Assembly: GCA_965115815.1 (NCBI GenBank)
Contig: OZ220465.1
Coordinates: 124,001-188,000, forward strand
Length of the DNA: 64,000 nucleotides
Direction: 5' to 3'
Source: VXPW01 sp965115815
GTDB taxonomy: Bacteria > Pseudomonadota > Alphaproteobacteria > TMED109
Position numbers and translations under genes: made by a program. Under the pieces are notes generated by a model. It saw only the letters and a program-made list of their open reading frames with translations, searched no databases and had not been told where the DNA came from. This document shows, one piece after another, positions 35,351 to 44,411 of this stretch; the first letter of the stretch is position 1; each line of letters begins with the position of its first letter.

Positions 35351-36112
35351 ATGGCTGTGGACGCCATCGACCCTGCCCTTGCCGGCCCGCCGCACGGCCG
35401 TGGCAGCATGGGATCAGCCTTCTGGTGCTTCCGGGCTCCGCCCGGCAGAGATGCGCCGGGCATGATCGCCGCCTGGGCCAAGGCCCTCGGCCTGGACGAG
35501 CCCGGCTCGCCGGCCCGGCGCGTTTTCGTCGACCCCGTCAACGGCCTGATCGCGATGATGTCGCCCTCGTCGGTGCACGACATCCATGCTGAAGGCGTAT
35601 CGGATCTGGTGAAGGCGGTCGCCGATGTGGGCGGCCGGCGGCGCGCCTCGCTGCGGTCGACGACCTGGAAGGACCAGGACCCGGACGGCGGCGAGCGCCG
35701 GGGCGAGGCTGACGCCTGCTTCTATTTCGACGGCAAGGCGGACGGTTATTTCGCCGCGCTTGCCGTCAGCGACGCCGAGGCCGAGGCCTGGGCTGACGCC
35801 AACCCGCCTGACCTGGTGGTCGAGGTCGAGCACACCCATGGCGACCCCGGCAAGCCGGATTTCTACCGCGACCTGGGGGTTCCGGAGATGTGGCGCCTCG
35901 ATGCGGGGCCCGACGGGCTGCTGCGGGTGGAGTTCCTCGGCCTCCAAGCACCCGAAGGGCCGGAGCCGATGGCGGGCTCGGCAATACTGCCGGTTTGCAC
36001 TGAAGCGTTCGTGCTTGAGGGCATGACCATGGTCCGGGAGGGAGTCTCTTTCTCCGCCTTCCAGGACCTGGTCCGGCGCGCCCTGGAACCCTCCGGCGGC
36101 TACGAGCCCTGA
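35351..36112 (+). CDS. Uma2 family endonuclease-fold protein (DUF820)
   Basis: The 253-residue protein has the PD-(D/E)xK nuclease fold of the Uma2 family. The core signatures are RRGEADACFYF (Asp), PDLVVEVEHTHGDPGKPD (E-x-E metal and catalytic region) and FYRDLGVPEMWRLDAGPDG. An extra ~50-residue N-terminus (AVDAIDPALAGPPHGRGS) is low in conservation. The start at 35351 was chosen because AAGGAGA lies about 6 bases upstream. Uma2 genes are common in mobile or cyanobacterial-type accessory regions; their biological role is poorly known. It lies between two IS remnants and appears intact. Confidence 0.82.
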   Translation: MAVDAIDPALAGPPHGRGSMGSAFWCFRAPPGRDAPGMIAAWAKALGLDEPGSPARRVFVDPVNGLIAMMSPSSVHDIHAEGVSDLVKAVADVGGRRRASLRSTTWKDQDPDGGERRGEADACFYFDGKADGYFAALAVSDAEAEAWADANPPDLVVEVEHTHGDPGKPDFYRDLGVPEMWRLDAGPDGLLRVEFLGLQAPEGPEPMAGSAILPVCTEAFVLEGMTMVREGVSFSAFQDLVRRALEPSGGYEP

Positions 36113-36115
36113 TTC

Positions 36116-36498
36116 CGCCGACCTCCGCGGCGGGGTGGCACCACCAACCGATCAATGGCCGACGGACTGGCCGGGCGCGTCAGCCAGTCGTTCACCAGCC
36201 CCAGGCTCTCGTCCACCGGCACGAACGAGGGGCCGCCCACGCCGTGGCGATAGCGCGCCCGCCTGCAGGTCACCGGGCCGAGCGTGCTCATGATCGTCTT
36301 CGGCGTCGCCGCCACACGGAACCGCCACTGCCCGGCCCGTTCGACCCGCTCAGCCCCGTCGTCGAGGCGCTCGATCCACGACCCCGGCACCGCGCAGCCC
36401 GCCGGATGGCTGCAAACCCATCCGGCGGCCGGGGTCCGGCTCCGGGGCTTCCGCTTGCCCGCACGAGGTGCCCGGTCGCGTTGCTGACCCCTTCCCAC
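36116..36498 (-). pseudogene. Transposase N-terminal fragment (ISKra4-like)
   Basis: The minus-strand frame reads GQWRFRVAATPKTIMSTLGP, then VTCRRARYRHGVGGPSFVPV, then DESLGLVNDWLTRPAS. This resembles the zinc-site/N-terminal portion of ISKra4-type transposases, in which a 'GPV-x-x-x-R-x-R-Y' strand precedes 'P-x-DE-x-LGL'. The frame loses similarity after TRPAS and stops near 36116. No catalytic domain and no ends were found. The assignment is from motif memory only. Confidence 0.45.
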
Positions 36499-36640
36499 AA
36501 GGCCGGAACGGGGAGCGGCAGCCGAAGATCGATCCGCTTCTTGTCAGCCGGAACACGCACCTCCGGTCCTCGGCCGCGAGCGAGTGAAAGGGGCACGGAA
36601 CAATGCCGGATCCGAACCCGTCAGGAAAAACGATTCGTCA

Positions 36641-36952
36641 TCAGTAGGGGGGGGTGAGTAGATACGCCAGAACAACGTATCCGAATGCCATTGCCCGGCG
36701 GGGCGGAGGCAACTGCACCTGCCGGGTGTGCTCCAGGTCTTCCAGGGCCGCTTGGCAACTGCGCTCGCGCCAGCGATCCCGCGCGTCGATCAGGCGAAAC
36801 TCCCGACACACCCGACGGACCCCGGCCCGACGACTGGCCGGCGACTCCCGGGACAGACGCGCCTGCAGCCGGCGCAGATGCGCCGGCTGCCCCAAGATGC
36901 GGTGCACGGGTTCCATGGCCGACAGGAACCGCACCGTAGAGGGTCCATGCAC
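36641..36952 (-). pseudogene. DruA-IS4 fusion transposase, N-terminal fragment
   Basis: The frame contains SAMEPVHRILGQPAHLRRLQ and VCREFRLIDARDRWRERSCQ, collinear with the N-terminus of the element at 50346 (SAMEPVHRILKQPAHWVRLQ). It then runs into unrelated sequence ending in the dispersed 35-bp motif. The promoter-proximal sequence CTACGGTG...GGTTCC is also shared with 50343, so this is the left end of a second copy. Confidence 0.7.
36661..36693 (-). repeat. Dispersed ~35-bp motif, copy 3 (inverted)
   Basis: The complement reads CAATGGCATTCGGATACG followed by TTGTTCTGGCGTATC, a diverged form of the motif at 24499 and 59499. It lies at the truncation point of the DruA-IS4 fragment. Confidence 0.4.
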
Positions 36953-36969
36953 TCTGGTTAAGCCTGCCG

Positions 36970-37566
36970 ATGTGAGTCATAGGCAGGGTGCGGGTGGACC
37001 CCCTGTGTCAGATTCGCGACCCGGGCCGCCGGAGACCCGCCGATGGCAGCATCCCGCGCCGCCTAGTGTCCCAGCTCGCGGCCGAGTAGCCGATGTCGCC
37101 CAAGCGGCCCTGGCGCAGACGACACGATCCAATACAGGAGCACCGCACCCGGTCGGCGCGTCCACCCCTGCGGGGGATGGGTCGCCATCCTCTCCCGCCA
37201 CCGCCGCCGATCCGGGGCGTCGCCGACCGGGGCCCGCGGAACCTCCCCGAGGTCGGCCCAGGCGCACGGCAGATCCCGGTCCGGGTACGTGCGTTCCACC
37301 TTGCAGCCCGGCAGGCCCGGCGTCCGGAAGGGTCGCGGCCGAGGGGCCGGCAGCACGATCCCCGTGCGCTCCGCCAGCAGGGGCAGGGCTTGGGTCGCTT
37401 GGGCTACACAGGGCACGCCCCGCGCGTTGCGCCACGCCTCGCGCTCGCACAGTTCGCGCGCCCCAGCAGGACGGGTCCGACCCGCCTCGGACGCCGCCGT
37501 CTTCAGCCATTCCACCGGACCGGCGCTGAGGTGTCGAAGTCCGACTTGTATGCCGCCACACCGCAC
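36970..37566 (-). pseudogene. DUF4338 (DruA-like) domain remnant
   Basis: The minus-strand frame from 37566 reads ARELCEREAWRNARGVPCVA, then LAERTGIVLPAPRPRPF, then HPPQGWTRRPGAVLLYWIVS. A stop follows, and the same frame continues AARDAAIGGSPAARVANLTQ. This is the pattern of DUF4338 proteins ('CERLGWRN-G ... LPAPR ... GAQLRYWIVSS-HG-LG ... ARD-WIGWS-D-RxAN'), the family that includes the Druantia protein DruA. It is a different subtype from the piece at 36641 and from the one at 37797. Broken by stops; no partner genes remain. Confidence 0.6.
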
Positions 37567-37589
37567 GGCGAACCGGACATTGTTAAGTA

Positions 37590-37782
37590 GTGCCTGCCCG
37601 GAAAACCCCCAAGATTCTGATTACATGAATGAAAGCTCAATATTGACAGAGCGAAGATTCTTCGAATTCAGTCTGATTTCAGCGGAATATGTCGTCATAT
37701 GCCATCAAAGAAGGAATCTTCGGTTCCCCAGATTCCAAATGCGGTTGCATATACAATGTGTTGTGATTTTCCGTGCAGACAC
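37590..37782. mobile_element. MITE-B copy 1 (193 bp)
   Basis: Begins GTGCCTGCCCGGAAAA and ends with the complement of GTGTCTGCACGGAAAA. It is flanked by TAAGTA (left) and TCAGTA (right), a 6-bp duplication with one mismatch. AT-rich compared with its surroundings. Exactly the same length as the copy at 47022-47214, to which it is about 95% identical by eye. No coding capacity. Confidence 0.82.
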
Positions 37783-37796
37783 TCAGTACGGGTGAT

Positions 37797-38363
37797 TGAA
37801 AGATCCGGCGGCCGGGGCTGCGGGCGCGCAAGCAGCGCCCGGGCATCGGGCCTCAGCGGCGGGCGGAACCTCTCCTTCGGCGTGCCGGGCGGGTCGGTGT
37901 ACGGCCCGTGGGCGCGGGCGAACCCCCGGGTTCGGCCCAGACCCTTCCAGCCGGCCGCCCGGTACCGGGTGCCGGGAACGCGTTTCGGGTCCCGGAACGT
38001 TTCGGTCCCGAGCACCCGATGGCCGGGCGTCGCCCGCCCGTCGTCGGCGCGCCGACGGGTCCTCCGTGCCCGGAAGAAGGAGGCCCGGTTCGGGAACCAT
38101 CCGGGGCCCGAACGCACCAGGAAACGCGTGGGGTTCGCGCGCCACTCCAGCCGACGGAACGGCTGCGCCGGCTTCCCGCCGATCCAGCGGTCGCGCGGAC
38201 CGCACGCGAAGGCACCGTTCGGCCACGCCGCCAGGCCCAGCCACGGACCCCTGAAGGCCGCGATCGAACGCAGGCCGCGGCCCGCCAACCGACGAAAGCC
38301 CGGATCGGGATGCGCGTCCATCCAAGCGTCCCGGCGCGGCCGTTCCTCCGCCTTCGCCCGACG
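37797..38363 (-). pseudogene. DUF4338 (DruA-like) domain, C-terminal part
   Basis: The frame reads PDPGFRRLAGRGLRSIAAF, then GPRDRWIGGKPAQPFRRLEW, then RANPTRFLVRSGPGWFPN, then KGLGRTRGFARAHGPYTDPP. Intact family members have 'ARDRWIGW-PA-RFRRL-W-A-N-RFLVLPG-G--NLAS' and 'W--LG-T-G(F/Y)AR--G-YT-P-G-PK', so many glycines and arginines here look like decay of a DruA-like domain. The frame is continuous with the upstream methyltransferase start, making a chimeric ORF of 294 codons that ends inside MITE-B at 37695. Confidence 0.6.
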
Positions 38364-38513
38364 AACCTCGACCTCGGACCGGGGGTTCGCCTTGTAGGTT
38401 GCGAACGAATGAGGCTCGATCTCCACGGCGGCGGCGATGCGAAATCCTGCGCGCTTGAGGCCGACCGCCAGGCCCCCGGCGCCCGCGAAGACATCGATCG
38501 CCGTTGGAGCCAT
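38364..38513 (-). pseudogene. C5-cytosine DNA methyltransferase, N-terminal fragment
   Basis: The first 50 codons from ATG 38513 (MAPTAIDVFAGAGGLAVGLK, then RAGFRIAAAVEIEPHSFATY) are motif I (FAGAGGL) and motif II (E at the AdoMet ribose site) of C5-cytosine methyltransferases. Motif IV (PC) and everything beyond is missing; sequence changes at about 38363 to a DruA-like domain. It starts 62 bp after the XRE-ImmA/IrrE gene on the same strand, so it was probably the third gene of that operon before being cut. Confidence 0.75.
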
Positions 38514-38575
38514 GGTCGTCAGCAGCGCCCGATGTCCGCTGGAAAGAGAGGGTTTCTGCCAGGCGGCGGGTATCT

Positions 38576-39865
38576 TCAAACCAGTTCATCGTCGGCGTCC
38601 TCGAACTGCGACGCGACCTGATCCTGGCCGATCAGACTCCCGAGAATGGTGTAGTCGCCGCGCTCCTTTCGAATGCGCCCGGCGATGATGCTGGGGTCGA
38701 TGCCGAGGTTCTTGGCGTCGGTCCGCACCGCCTCTTCGGACAGCGCGAAGCGCGACAGGCACTTGTCCCACTTTGACTCAGGTACGAGGCGGTCGAGCGC
38801 GAAGGCATCGGCCTCGCGCTCGACCTTGTCATCGCCGGTTGTTTCCTCCTCATCGAAGAAATCGTAGCGCAACCCGTCCATGAGGTGCAGAAACACGTGC
38901 CCCAGCTCATGCAGAAGCACGAACCAGAAGTTATCGAGGCGATCGAAGCGCAGCGTGAGCCCGATGACCGGTCGGCCGTCGTGATCGAGCATGGCCCCCC
39001 CATCGAGACAGGTGCCTGACAGGTGCTTCTCCGTGACGAGGATGATGCCCTTGGACAGCAGGAGCGCCTGCGCCCGCTTGGGGCCGTTCCAGCACCGCGT
39101 GAGTGCGATGAGATCGGCGAGCCAGCGGTCGTCGGCAACGAACTCCGGTGGATCTCGGCCCTCCACGATGTTTCGGGTCCGCTCCAGGATCCGCGCTTGC
39201 CACGCGAGCAGCGCGTACTCGTTCGGCACCGAGCCGCCGTGCATCTTCTTGCGGTGGCAGACACTCGCGAACTGCGGCCCTGCGGCCCGCATGAAGTAGT
39301 CGCGGGCGAGCTGGTGGACGTCGCTCTTGCGCGGTGCGTCGAACCAGCCGCGTTGCGCCATCTCGCGAGCGGGGAACTGCTTCCACACCACATCCTCGAT
39401 GTCCGACCATGAGAAGACGGACCCCTTGGAGGCAGCTTCGCTCTCGAACAGCCCCGTGGCATGGACGTTCAGGACCGCGGCGACGTCGATCAGTCGACCG
39501 AGGCTTGCCCCCGAATAGTCCGACGCCTCGTAGCGCTGGATTTGCTGTGCCTTCATCCCGAGTCGTTCGGCAAGGTCGGTCTGACTCAAGCCGGCTGCTA
39601 TCCGTGCCTGGACGAGCACCGACGGCAGATTCTCCAGCGAGTGCGCCCGGGCGAACGTGATCTCGCCGGACTTCAGGAGCTCGTAGTGGGAGAGTTCGGC
39701 CTCCAGGGTCGCGATCTGGCTCTTCATGGCGGCGATGCGCGCTTCGCGCAGCCAGTCCTGCTCGCCGGTCGCATCGGCGTTTTCGGACTGGGCGGCGGCG
39801 AGCGCATCGCGGAGCTTGCCCAGCTGCCCTTCGGTTATGGTGTACTGCTTTTCGCTGTGGATCAT
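38576..39865 (-). CDS. XRE-family regulator fused to ImmA/IrrE metallopeptidase
   Basis: The 429-residue protein has three parts. Residues 1-65 form a helical or coiled N-terminus (YTITEGQLGKLRDALAAAQ). Residues about 80-135 form a helix-turn-helix (ARIAAGLSQTDLAERLGMKA with QQIQRYEASDYSGASLGRL). The C-terminal half is an ImmA/IrrE-type zinc peptidase with the HExxH motif LLHELGHVFLHLMDG and a downstream acidic ligand region (EREADAFALDRL). Such proteins cleave or sense repressors in phage, ICE and toxin-antitoxin settings. Its ATG overlaps the stop of the DUF6932 gene by 4 bp. A truncated cytosine methyltransferase follows. All key residues are present. A role in defence or addiction is inferred from architecture and neighbourhood. 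Confidence 0.85.
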   Translation of the reverse strand: MIHSEKQYTITEGQLGKLRDALAAAQSENADATGEQDWLREARIAAMKSQIATLEAELSHYELLKSGEITFARAHSLENLPSVLVQARIAAGLSQTDLAERLGMKAQQIQRYEASDYSGASLGRLIDVAAVLNVHATGLFESEAASKGSVFSWSDIEDVVWKQFPAREMAQRGWFDAPRKSDVHQLARDYFMRAAGPQFASVCHRKKMHGGSVPNEYALLAWQARILERTRNIVEGRDPPEFVADDRWLADLIALTRCWNGPKRAQALLLSKGIILVTEKHLSGTCLDGGAMLDHDGRPVIGLTLRFDRLDNFWFVLLHELGHVFLHLMDGLRYDFFDEEETTGDDKVEREADAFALDRLVPESKWDKCLSRFALSEEAVRTDAKNLGIDPSIIAGRIRKERGDYTILGSLIGQDQVASQFEDADDELV

Positions 39866-40341
39866 GACGTCACCGCAGGTTGGAGCATCGGGTCATCCGG
39901 AAGGTCAATCGCCACGATGCCCTTGGAGACACCGGTGAAACGATCGACCTGGAAGAACTCGACGAAGATGGTCCCGGCCTGATCAGCCGGGATCGTGGAC
40001 GGGAACAACTCCCCGGAATACTTGGCTTTCTGCGCTGCGCGATCGTTTTCGAACGTGAGCAGGACCGGATCGAGCAAGGCTTGATTGATCCCGGTCGGAT
40101 CCCAGCAGGCGTCGAAGTCCCCTGGACGGGGCTTTGCAGTCACGAAGCTTCCGTCGAGGAAGGCGCGGCGGCACCCTGCACCCCGAAGGTTCGCCAATGC
40201 GGCGACGAAGCCCTTGAACTGTGCGCGCCGGCGAGGGTTCGATGCAAATCGCGTCTCCACCTCGGCAAGGGTCGCCGGATGGATGCCGGGAGGCAGTATG
40301 GGCCACGGCGAGCCGGGCAGGTCGACATGGTTCGGAATCAT
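39862..40341 (-). CDS. DUF6932-like putative nucleotidyltransferase
   Basis: The 159-residue protein starts MIPNHVDLPGSPWPILPPGI. It has a nucleotidyltransferase-like core: RRAFLDGSFVTAKPRPGDFD, giving a G-S motif followed by a D-x-D-like pair, then DPVLLTFENDRAAQKAKY and FVEFFQVDRFTGVSKGIVAI. I recall this layout as DUF6932, small proteins often next to XRE/ImmA-type genes. It is translationally coupled (4-bp overlap) to the XRE-ImmA/IrrE gene and is the first gene of the unit. Biochemical activity is not demonstrated by sequence; a toxin or modification enzyme paired with the metallopeptidase regulator is plausible. Confidence 0.72.
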   Translation of the reverse strand: MIPNHVDLPGSPWPILPPGIHPATLAEVETRFASNPRRRAQFKGFVAALANLRGAGCRRAFLDGSFVTAKPRPGDFDACWDPTGINQALLDPVLLTFENDRAAQKAKYSGELFPSTIPADQAGTIFVEFFQVDRFTGVSKGIVAIDLPDDPMLQPAVTS

Positions 40342-40550
40342 GCCTACAACACTACTGTTGTATCATGCGCCCGTCAAGCGATGCGGCGGGCCCGGGGTAT
40401 CGGGCCGTGCACTCGCTCACATACCGGTCAAGGTGCCTCGGGATGAGCGTATGGAAGGTGGCGGGGAGAGGAGGAGGGCGTTTCAACCCACGCTCCCGTT
40501 GCGGGGAGCGACGCGGGGAGGTTGTTGCTTGGCGAGGGACCTCATGAGTT

Positions 40551-41085
40551 TCACAATTGTTCCGGCGGAACCCCGCGAGCCAGCCTCCGGCGGAGCACCG
40601 AACGGACCTTGTCGGTGACGTTGGTTCCTGCCGCTGCCAACCCCCGGGGCGTGTCGAACCAGTCCGCCTCCATGATGCACAGCGTGCCAAGCTGCGTCAT
40701 GGCATGGTGGGTTTCCTCCTTGCGCCGGCGGGCGGCGGGATCCTCGGATTCCATGACCTCGATCATGAAATCGACGCTGTCCCAGCCCTCCCAAGCCTCA
40801 GGGTGCGCCCGGATGATGAAATCGGGAAGGCATGGCCCGTACTGCGTGTCGATTTCAACGAGCGACTTTATCGAGGGCGAACCTCACGGTGTCGAACTCG
40901 CGTCTCATGATTCCGAGTGTCTTCCTCAGCGCACCGAACGCCTGGCGCTCGGCGTCGGATTCCACCGGAACCGGGCAGTTCATGGCGGCAATCGGCTGCA
41001 CGTGACCATGGAGGCCGGCGAAGGTCGCGGCGCCCTCCTCGCGGCCCGCCACGCCGATGAAGAAGAGGAAGGGCGGGCGTATCTA
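40551..41085 (-). pseudogene. Frameshifted nuclease-like C-terminal fragment
   Basis: Upstream, the frame ending at 40855 reads AAMNCPVPVESDAERQAFGA and RREFDTVRFALDK. A one-base shift near 40865 leads to SLVEIDTQYGPCLPDFIIRA, then GWDSVDFMIEVMESEDPAAR, then LRRRLARGVPPEQL and stop at 40551. The PDF...IEVME spacing is that of a PD-(D/E)xK nuclease, as in the C-terminal part of some plasmid or ICE proteins. The 5' end is cut by the ISNCY element at 41086. The family is not identified with certainty. Confidence 0.5.
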
Positions 41086-42898
41086 GTGCCCGCACCGAAA
41101 AAGTACAATGGTTTGACTCTGAAAGTGGAATCGTGATATAGAGGGGACGAAGAATCCCGCTTTGATGCGGGAATCGGCCGATGAGGTCGAGAATCGGCCG
41201 GATTTTCGGGAATCTTCGCGAGAATTGCCATGCGAAACGTCATTCGCCTGCAGATGGAATTGGGTCAGGTTGCGATCGAGGAGATCGAGATCGACGAGAA
41301 CTCGCGGGATGACATTCCGCCGCTGCTGCTCGGGCTTCGGCACGTGTATGCCGACCGGTCGGTTCGTGCCCGGTTGTTCGAGATCCTGGAGCAGGGGATC
41401 CTTCCCGAGGTGTCCCACACGAAAGGGCGTCCCGGCATGGAGCTGTGGAGGATCCTCGTGATGGGTCTCCTGAAGCAGGTCCTGGGGTGTGACTTCGATC
41501 GTCTGCACGAGCTGGTGAACCAACACCATACCGTTCGGAAGTTTCTGGGACACTCCGGCTTCTGGGACGAGACCCGGTACCGGTATCCCACGGTGGTACA
41601 CAACGTGAGCCTGCTGACGCCGGACGTGCTGGGGGAGGTGTTGCAGCTGATCGCGGAGAGCGGCCATGCGCTGGTGCGGAAGCGGAAGCGGAAGAGCGGC
41701 CCGGGCGGTCGCCCGTCGAAGGAGCCCCTGCGGGGCCGCTGTGATTCGTTCGTGGTGAAGACGGATGTGCACTTCCCGACGGATGTCAACCTGCTGTGGG
41801 ATGCGATGCGTTGCCTGGTGCGCGAGACGGGCCGCTCAGCCCTGCGGGCGGGGGTGTCCGGAGGGCGGCAGTGGCGGCATCGGAGCCGGAGGCTGCAGCG
41901 GCTCTTTCAGAAGGTTCGGCGGACCCGGCGGGCCCGTCCGGGGCCGATCCAGGCGTACCTCGACGCCTGCTGGGAGGAGGTCCGACGGGCTGAAGCGACG
42001 GTTCCTGCGCTTCGAGAGCAAGGCGTCGGAGCCCCCAGGATTCTCCGGATCGAGTCGTACCTCAAGCATGCCCGGAGGCAGCTCGACCAAGTGGACCGCC
42101 GCCTGCTGAAAGGCGAGAAGATCCCGCAGGAAGAGAAGGTGTTTTCGATCTTCGAGGAGCACACGCGCTGGTGTGTGAAGGGCAAGGCCGGGGTTCCGGT
42201 GGAACTCGGAGTGCCGGTGGCCGTGCTGGAGGACCAGCACGGCTTCCTCCTACACTCCCGGATCCTGTGGGAAGGCGGAGACGTGGATCATGCCGTACCC
42301 ATGATCCGGGAAGCGCAGGCCCGCTTCCCCGACCTCCGCCTGTGCAGCTTCGATCGGGGGTTCCACAGTCCCTCCAACCGGATCGCACTGGACGAACTGC
42401 TGGATCACAACGTGCTGCCGAAGAAGGGAAAACTCGGTCCGGCCGACCGGAAACGGGCCGCCGACCCGACGTTCCGGGAGATGCGCCGGCGGCATCCGGC
42501 CGTGGAGTCCGCCATCAATAATCTCGAGCAGCGCGGCATGGACCGGGTCCTGTCGTATGGGGCGGAGGGTTTTGCGCGGATGGTGGCGCTCTCCATGGTG
42601 GCCTTCAATGTCCACCGCATCGGGTTGCTGCTGCAGAGACAGGCCCGGGCCCAAGCCCGACGACGACGAAGACGCGCCGCCTGACGGCGGCGCCCCTCCA
42701 CCCCGTCCGCGAAGCCCGCCGTGAGCGGGAACGGAACCGCTCGCCCTGGCGTCCGGATTCTGGGTGGGAAGGGCCCGGATGCCGCTGCGAATCGGCAGGA
42801 ATCCCTTGGAAACGGAGCGACCGGAGGCCCCGGAGGGTGGGTCCAACCCGAAATTTCGCCGGAAGGGCCGCCAAAATGACCATTTTCGGTGCGGGCAC
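41086..42898 (+). mobile_element. ISNCY-family insertion sequence, copy 2 (1,813 bp)
   Basis: The same length and ends as the element at 26369-28181 but inverted. Flanks are TATCTA (41080-41085) and TACGTA (42899-42904), the same pair of hexamers seen around copy 1. It truncates a nuclease-like gene on the left and an IS5-family transposase gene on the right. Confidence 0.85.
41230..42684 (+). CDS. ISNCY-family transposase, intact
   Basis: A 484-residue transposase with an uninterrupted frame from MRNVIRLQMELGQVAIEEIE to the Arg-rich C-terminus. All landmarks listed for the copy at 26583 are present, including RGRCDSFVVKTDVHFPTD and LRLCSFDRGFHSPSNR. Visible differences are GVSGGRQW instead of GVSGWRQW and MRRRHPAVES instead of MRRQHPAVES. 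With both copies intact, the family is probably still mobile and may act on relatives with similar ends. Confidence 0.88.
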   Translation: MRNVIRLQMELGQVAIEEIEIDENSRDDIPPLLLGLRHVYADRSVRARLFEILEQGILPEVSHTKGRPGMELWRILVMGLLKQVLGCDFDRLHELVNQHHTVRKFLGHSGFWDETRYRYPTVVHNVSLLTPDVLGEVLQLIAESGHALVRKRKRKSGPGGRPSKEPLRGRCDSFVVKTDVHFPTDVNLLWDAMRCLVRETGRSALRAGVSGGRQWRHRSRRLQRLFQKVRRTRRARPGPIQAYLDACWEEVRRAEATVPALREQGVGAPRILRIESYLKHARRQLDQVDRRLLKGEKIPQEEKVFSIFEEHTRWCVKGKAGVPVELGVPVAVLEDQHGFLLHSRILWEGGDVDHAVPMIREAQARFPDLRLCSFDRGFHSPSNRIALDELLDHNVLPKKGKLGPADRKRAADPTFREMRRRHPAVESAINNLEQRGMDRVLSYGAEGFARMVALSMVAFNVHRIGLLLQRQARAQARRRRRRAA

Positions 42899-42904
42899 TA
42901 CGTA

Positions 42905-43561
42905 GCCGAGCAGGGATGCAAGTGGCGCGGGCTGCCGGCGCACTTCGGCACCTGGCACACCATCTCCACCCGGATGAACCGCTGGGCGAAGAAGGGCGTC
43001 CTGGATCGGGTGTGTGCGGAGTTGCAGCGCTTGGAGATCATGCGGGTGAAGGTCGAGGTGCGGTCCTTGGACAGCACCGTGGTGAAGGTGCACCCGGACG
43101 GTACGGGAGCGCTCGAAAAGCATGGTGCTCAGGCCCTCGGGACGTCGCGCGGGGGCTGGACCCCCAAGCTTCATCGGGTCGCTGCGAAGGATCGAAACGC
43201 GGTAGGGTTTTCCTGGTCCGGAGGGCAGGAGGGCGACGGGCCCCAAGGGCGCACGTTGCTGCACCGCATGGCATTGCCGAATACCGCACGTGGTCTGGTG
43301 ATGGACAAGGCCTAGGAAGGGGACGAAACCCGTAAACTGGTGGCACGTCGGGGACGGGAGCCCGTGGTCCCACCGAAAGCCAACCGGATCACGCCGTGGG
43401 AATACGATCGAGAACGGTACAAGAAACGCAATGAAGTCGAACGCCTGTTTCGAAGGATCCAGCGATTTCGGCGTGTCTTCACGAGATTCGACAAGTTGGA
43501 TGTCGTCTTTACCTTATTCATCCACTTCGCACTCATCGTCGATGTCCTCAAGCCTCTATAG
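42905..43561 (+). pseudogene. IS5-family transposase relic with in-frame amber
   Basis: Just inside the ISNCY right end the frame starts at AEQGCKWRGLPAHFGTWHTI. It reads VEVRSLDSTVVKVHPDGTG (first Asp), SRGGWTPKLHRVAAKD and ARGLVMDKA, then TAG at 43313, where relatives have Tyr (second Asp in VMDKAY). It then continues EGDETRKLVARRGREPVV, and KKRNEVERLFRRIQRFRRV (catalytic Glu) to 43561. It is a different IS5 subgroup from the element at 59537. The N-terminal 50-60 codons are lost to the ISNCY insertion. Confidence 0.75.
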
Positions 43562-43848
43562 CGTTAACATTCCCCAGTAGTACGGAAACGTTGAACTGAC
43601 GATAGTATTCTGGCAAGATTTCCGTGTCGGTTCGTGTCGGCCCCGTGTCGGTGCGTGTCGCCACGCGTAGGCGCCCGATCGGTACGGCGCTCTCTGGTTC
43701 ATCCCCACAGACCCGATGCCGAACGTGCAGGCGCTCACACTCTCTTGGGGATCGGACGGATCCGGTTTCCGGGAACCGCGCCGGCCTGCAGGGGTTCGGT
43801 GCGGGGATCGGAGTGGATCCTGGCCCTTCCTCAGGGCAGGAAGCTCGA
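43562..43848. other. No gene; IS-end-like motif
   Basis: This short stretch contains AGTAGTACGGAAACG near 43576, resembling the end of the IS630 element at 50200, and the pattern GTGTCGGTTCGTGTCGG...GTGTCGGTGCGTGTCG (repeated GTGTCGG) near 43624-43660. No coding feature is supported. Confidence 0.4.
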
Positions 43849-44411
43849 TTGCGCCAGGCCAAGCCCTGGAGAGGGGGAAACCATGACGTAGGTTGAAACC
43901 TTTCGTCGCAAGCCTGCGGGTTCGACCCCCGCCCGGCAAAGGTGCGCCCGCCCGCCGGGAGCGAGTGTGGCAGGGCGTGCGGTACCGCACGTCGTGAAGC
44001 GGACACAGCGGGCGGCGAAGCGTCGCTAGGGAGCCTCGTACTCCTCAATGTCGGTGCCTTCATCGTTCGAGCAGTGGGGGCCGCACCGGCGCGCCGCGTG
44101 TAGGGGCAAGGCGCAACGGACCGTCCGGGGTCCGAGAACGACGCAAAGCCGCGGGAGGGCTTGCCAGGGAACCTGGGAGATCCGGTTTCTGCCCGCAGGT
44201 CGAACCTGCGGAGCCGGCTGGCGAAACCCATGAGCCGAAGGCCAGACGGAAACCGGAAGTCGTAGCTCGCTCCTAGTACCGGCGAAGGCGGGGAACCGGG
44301 TCCACCGGGTGCCGCTGGAGGGAAGGGGCGTGCTGCAGGAACCGAACCCCTGGAGGGAAACGGTGGAAGAGACACGGAGAACTTCCAACCCGTCCACGGA
44401 ACCACAGTGGA

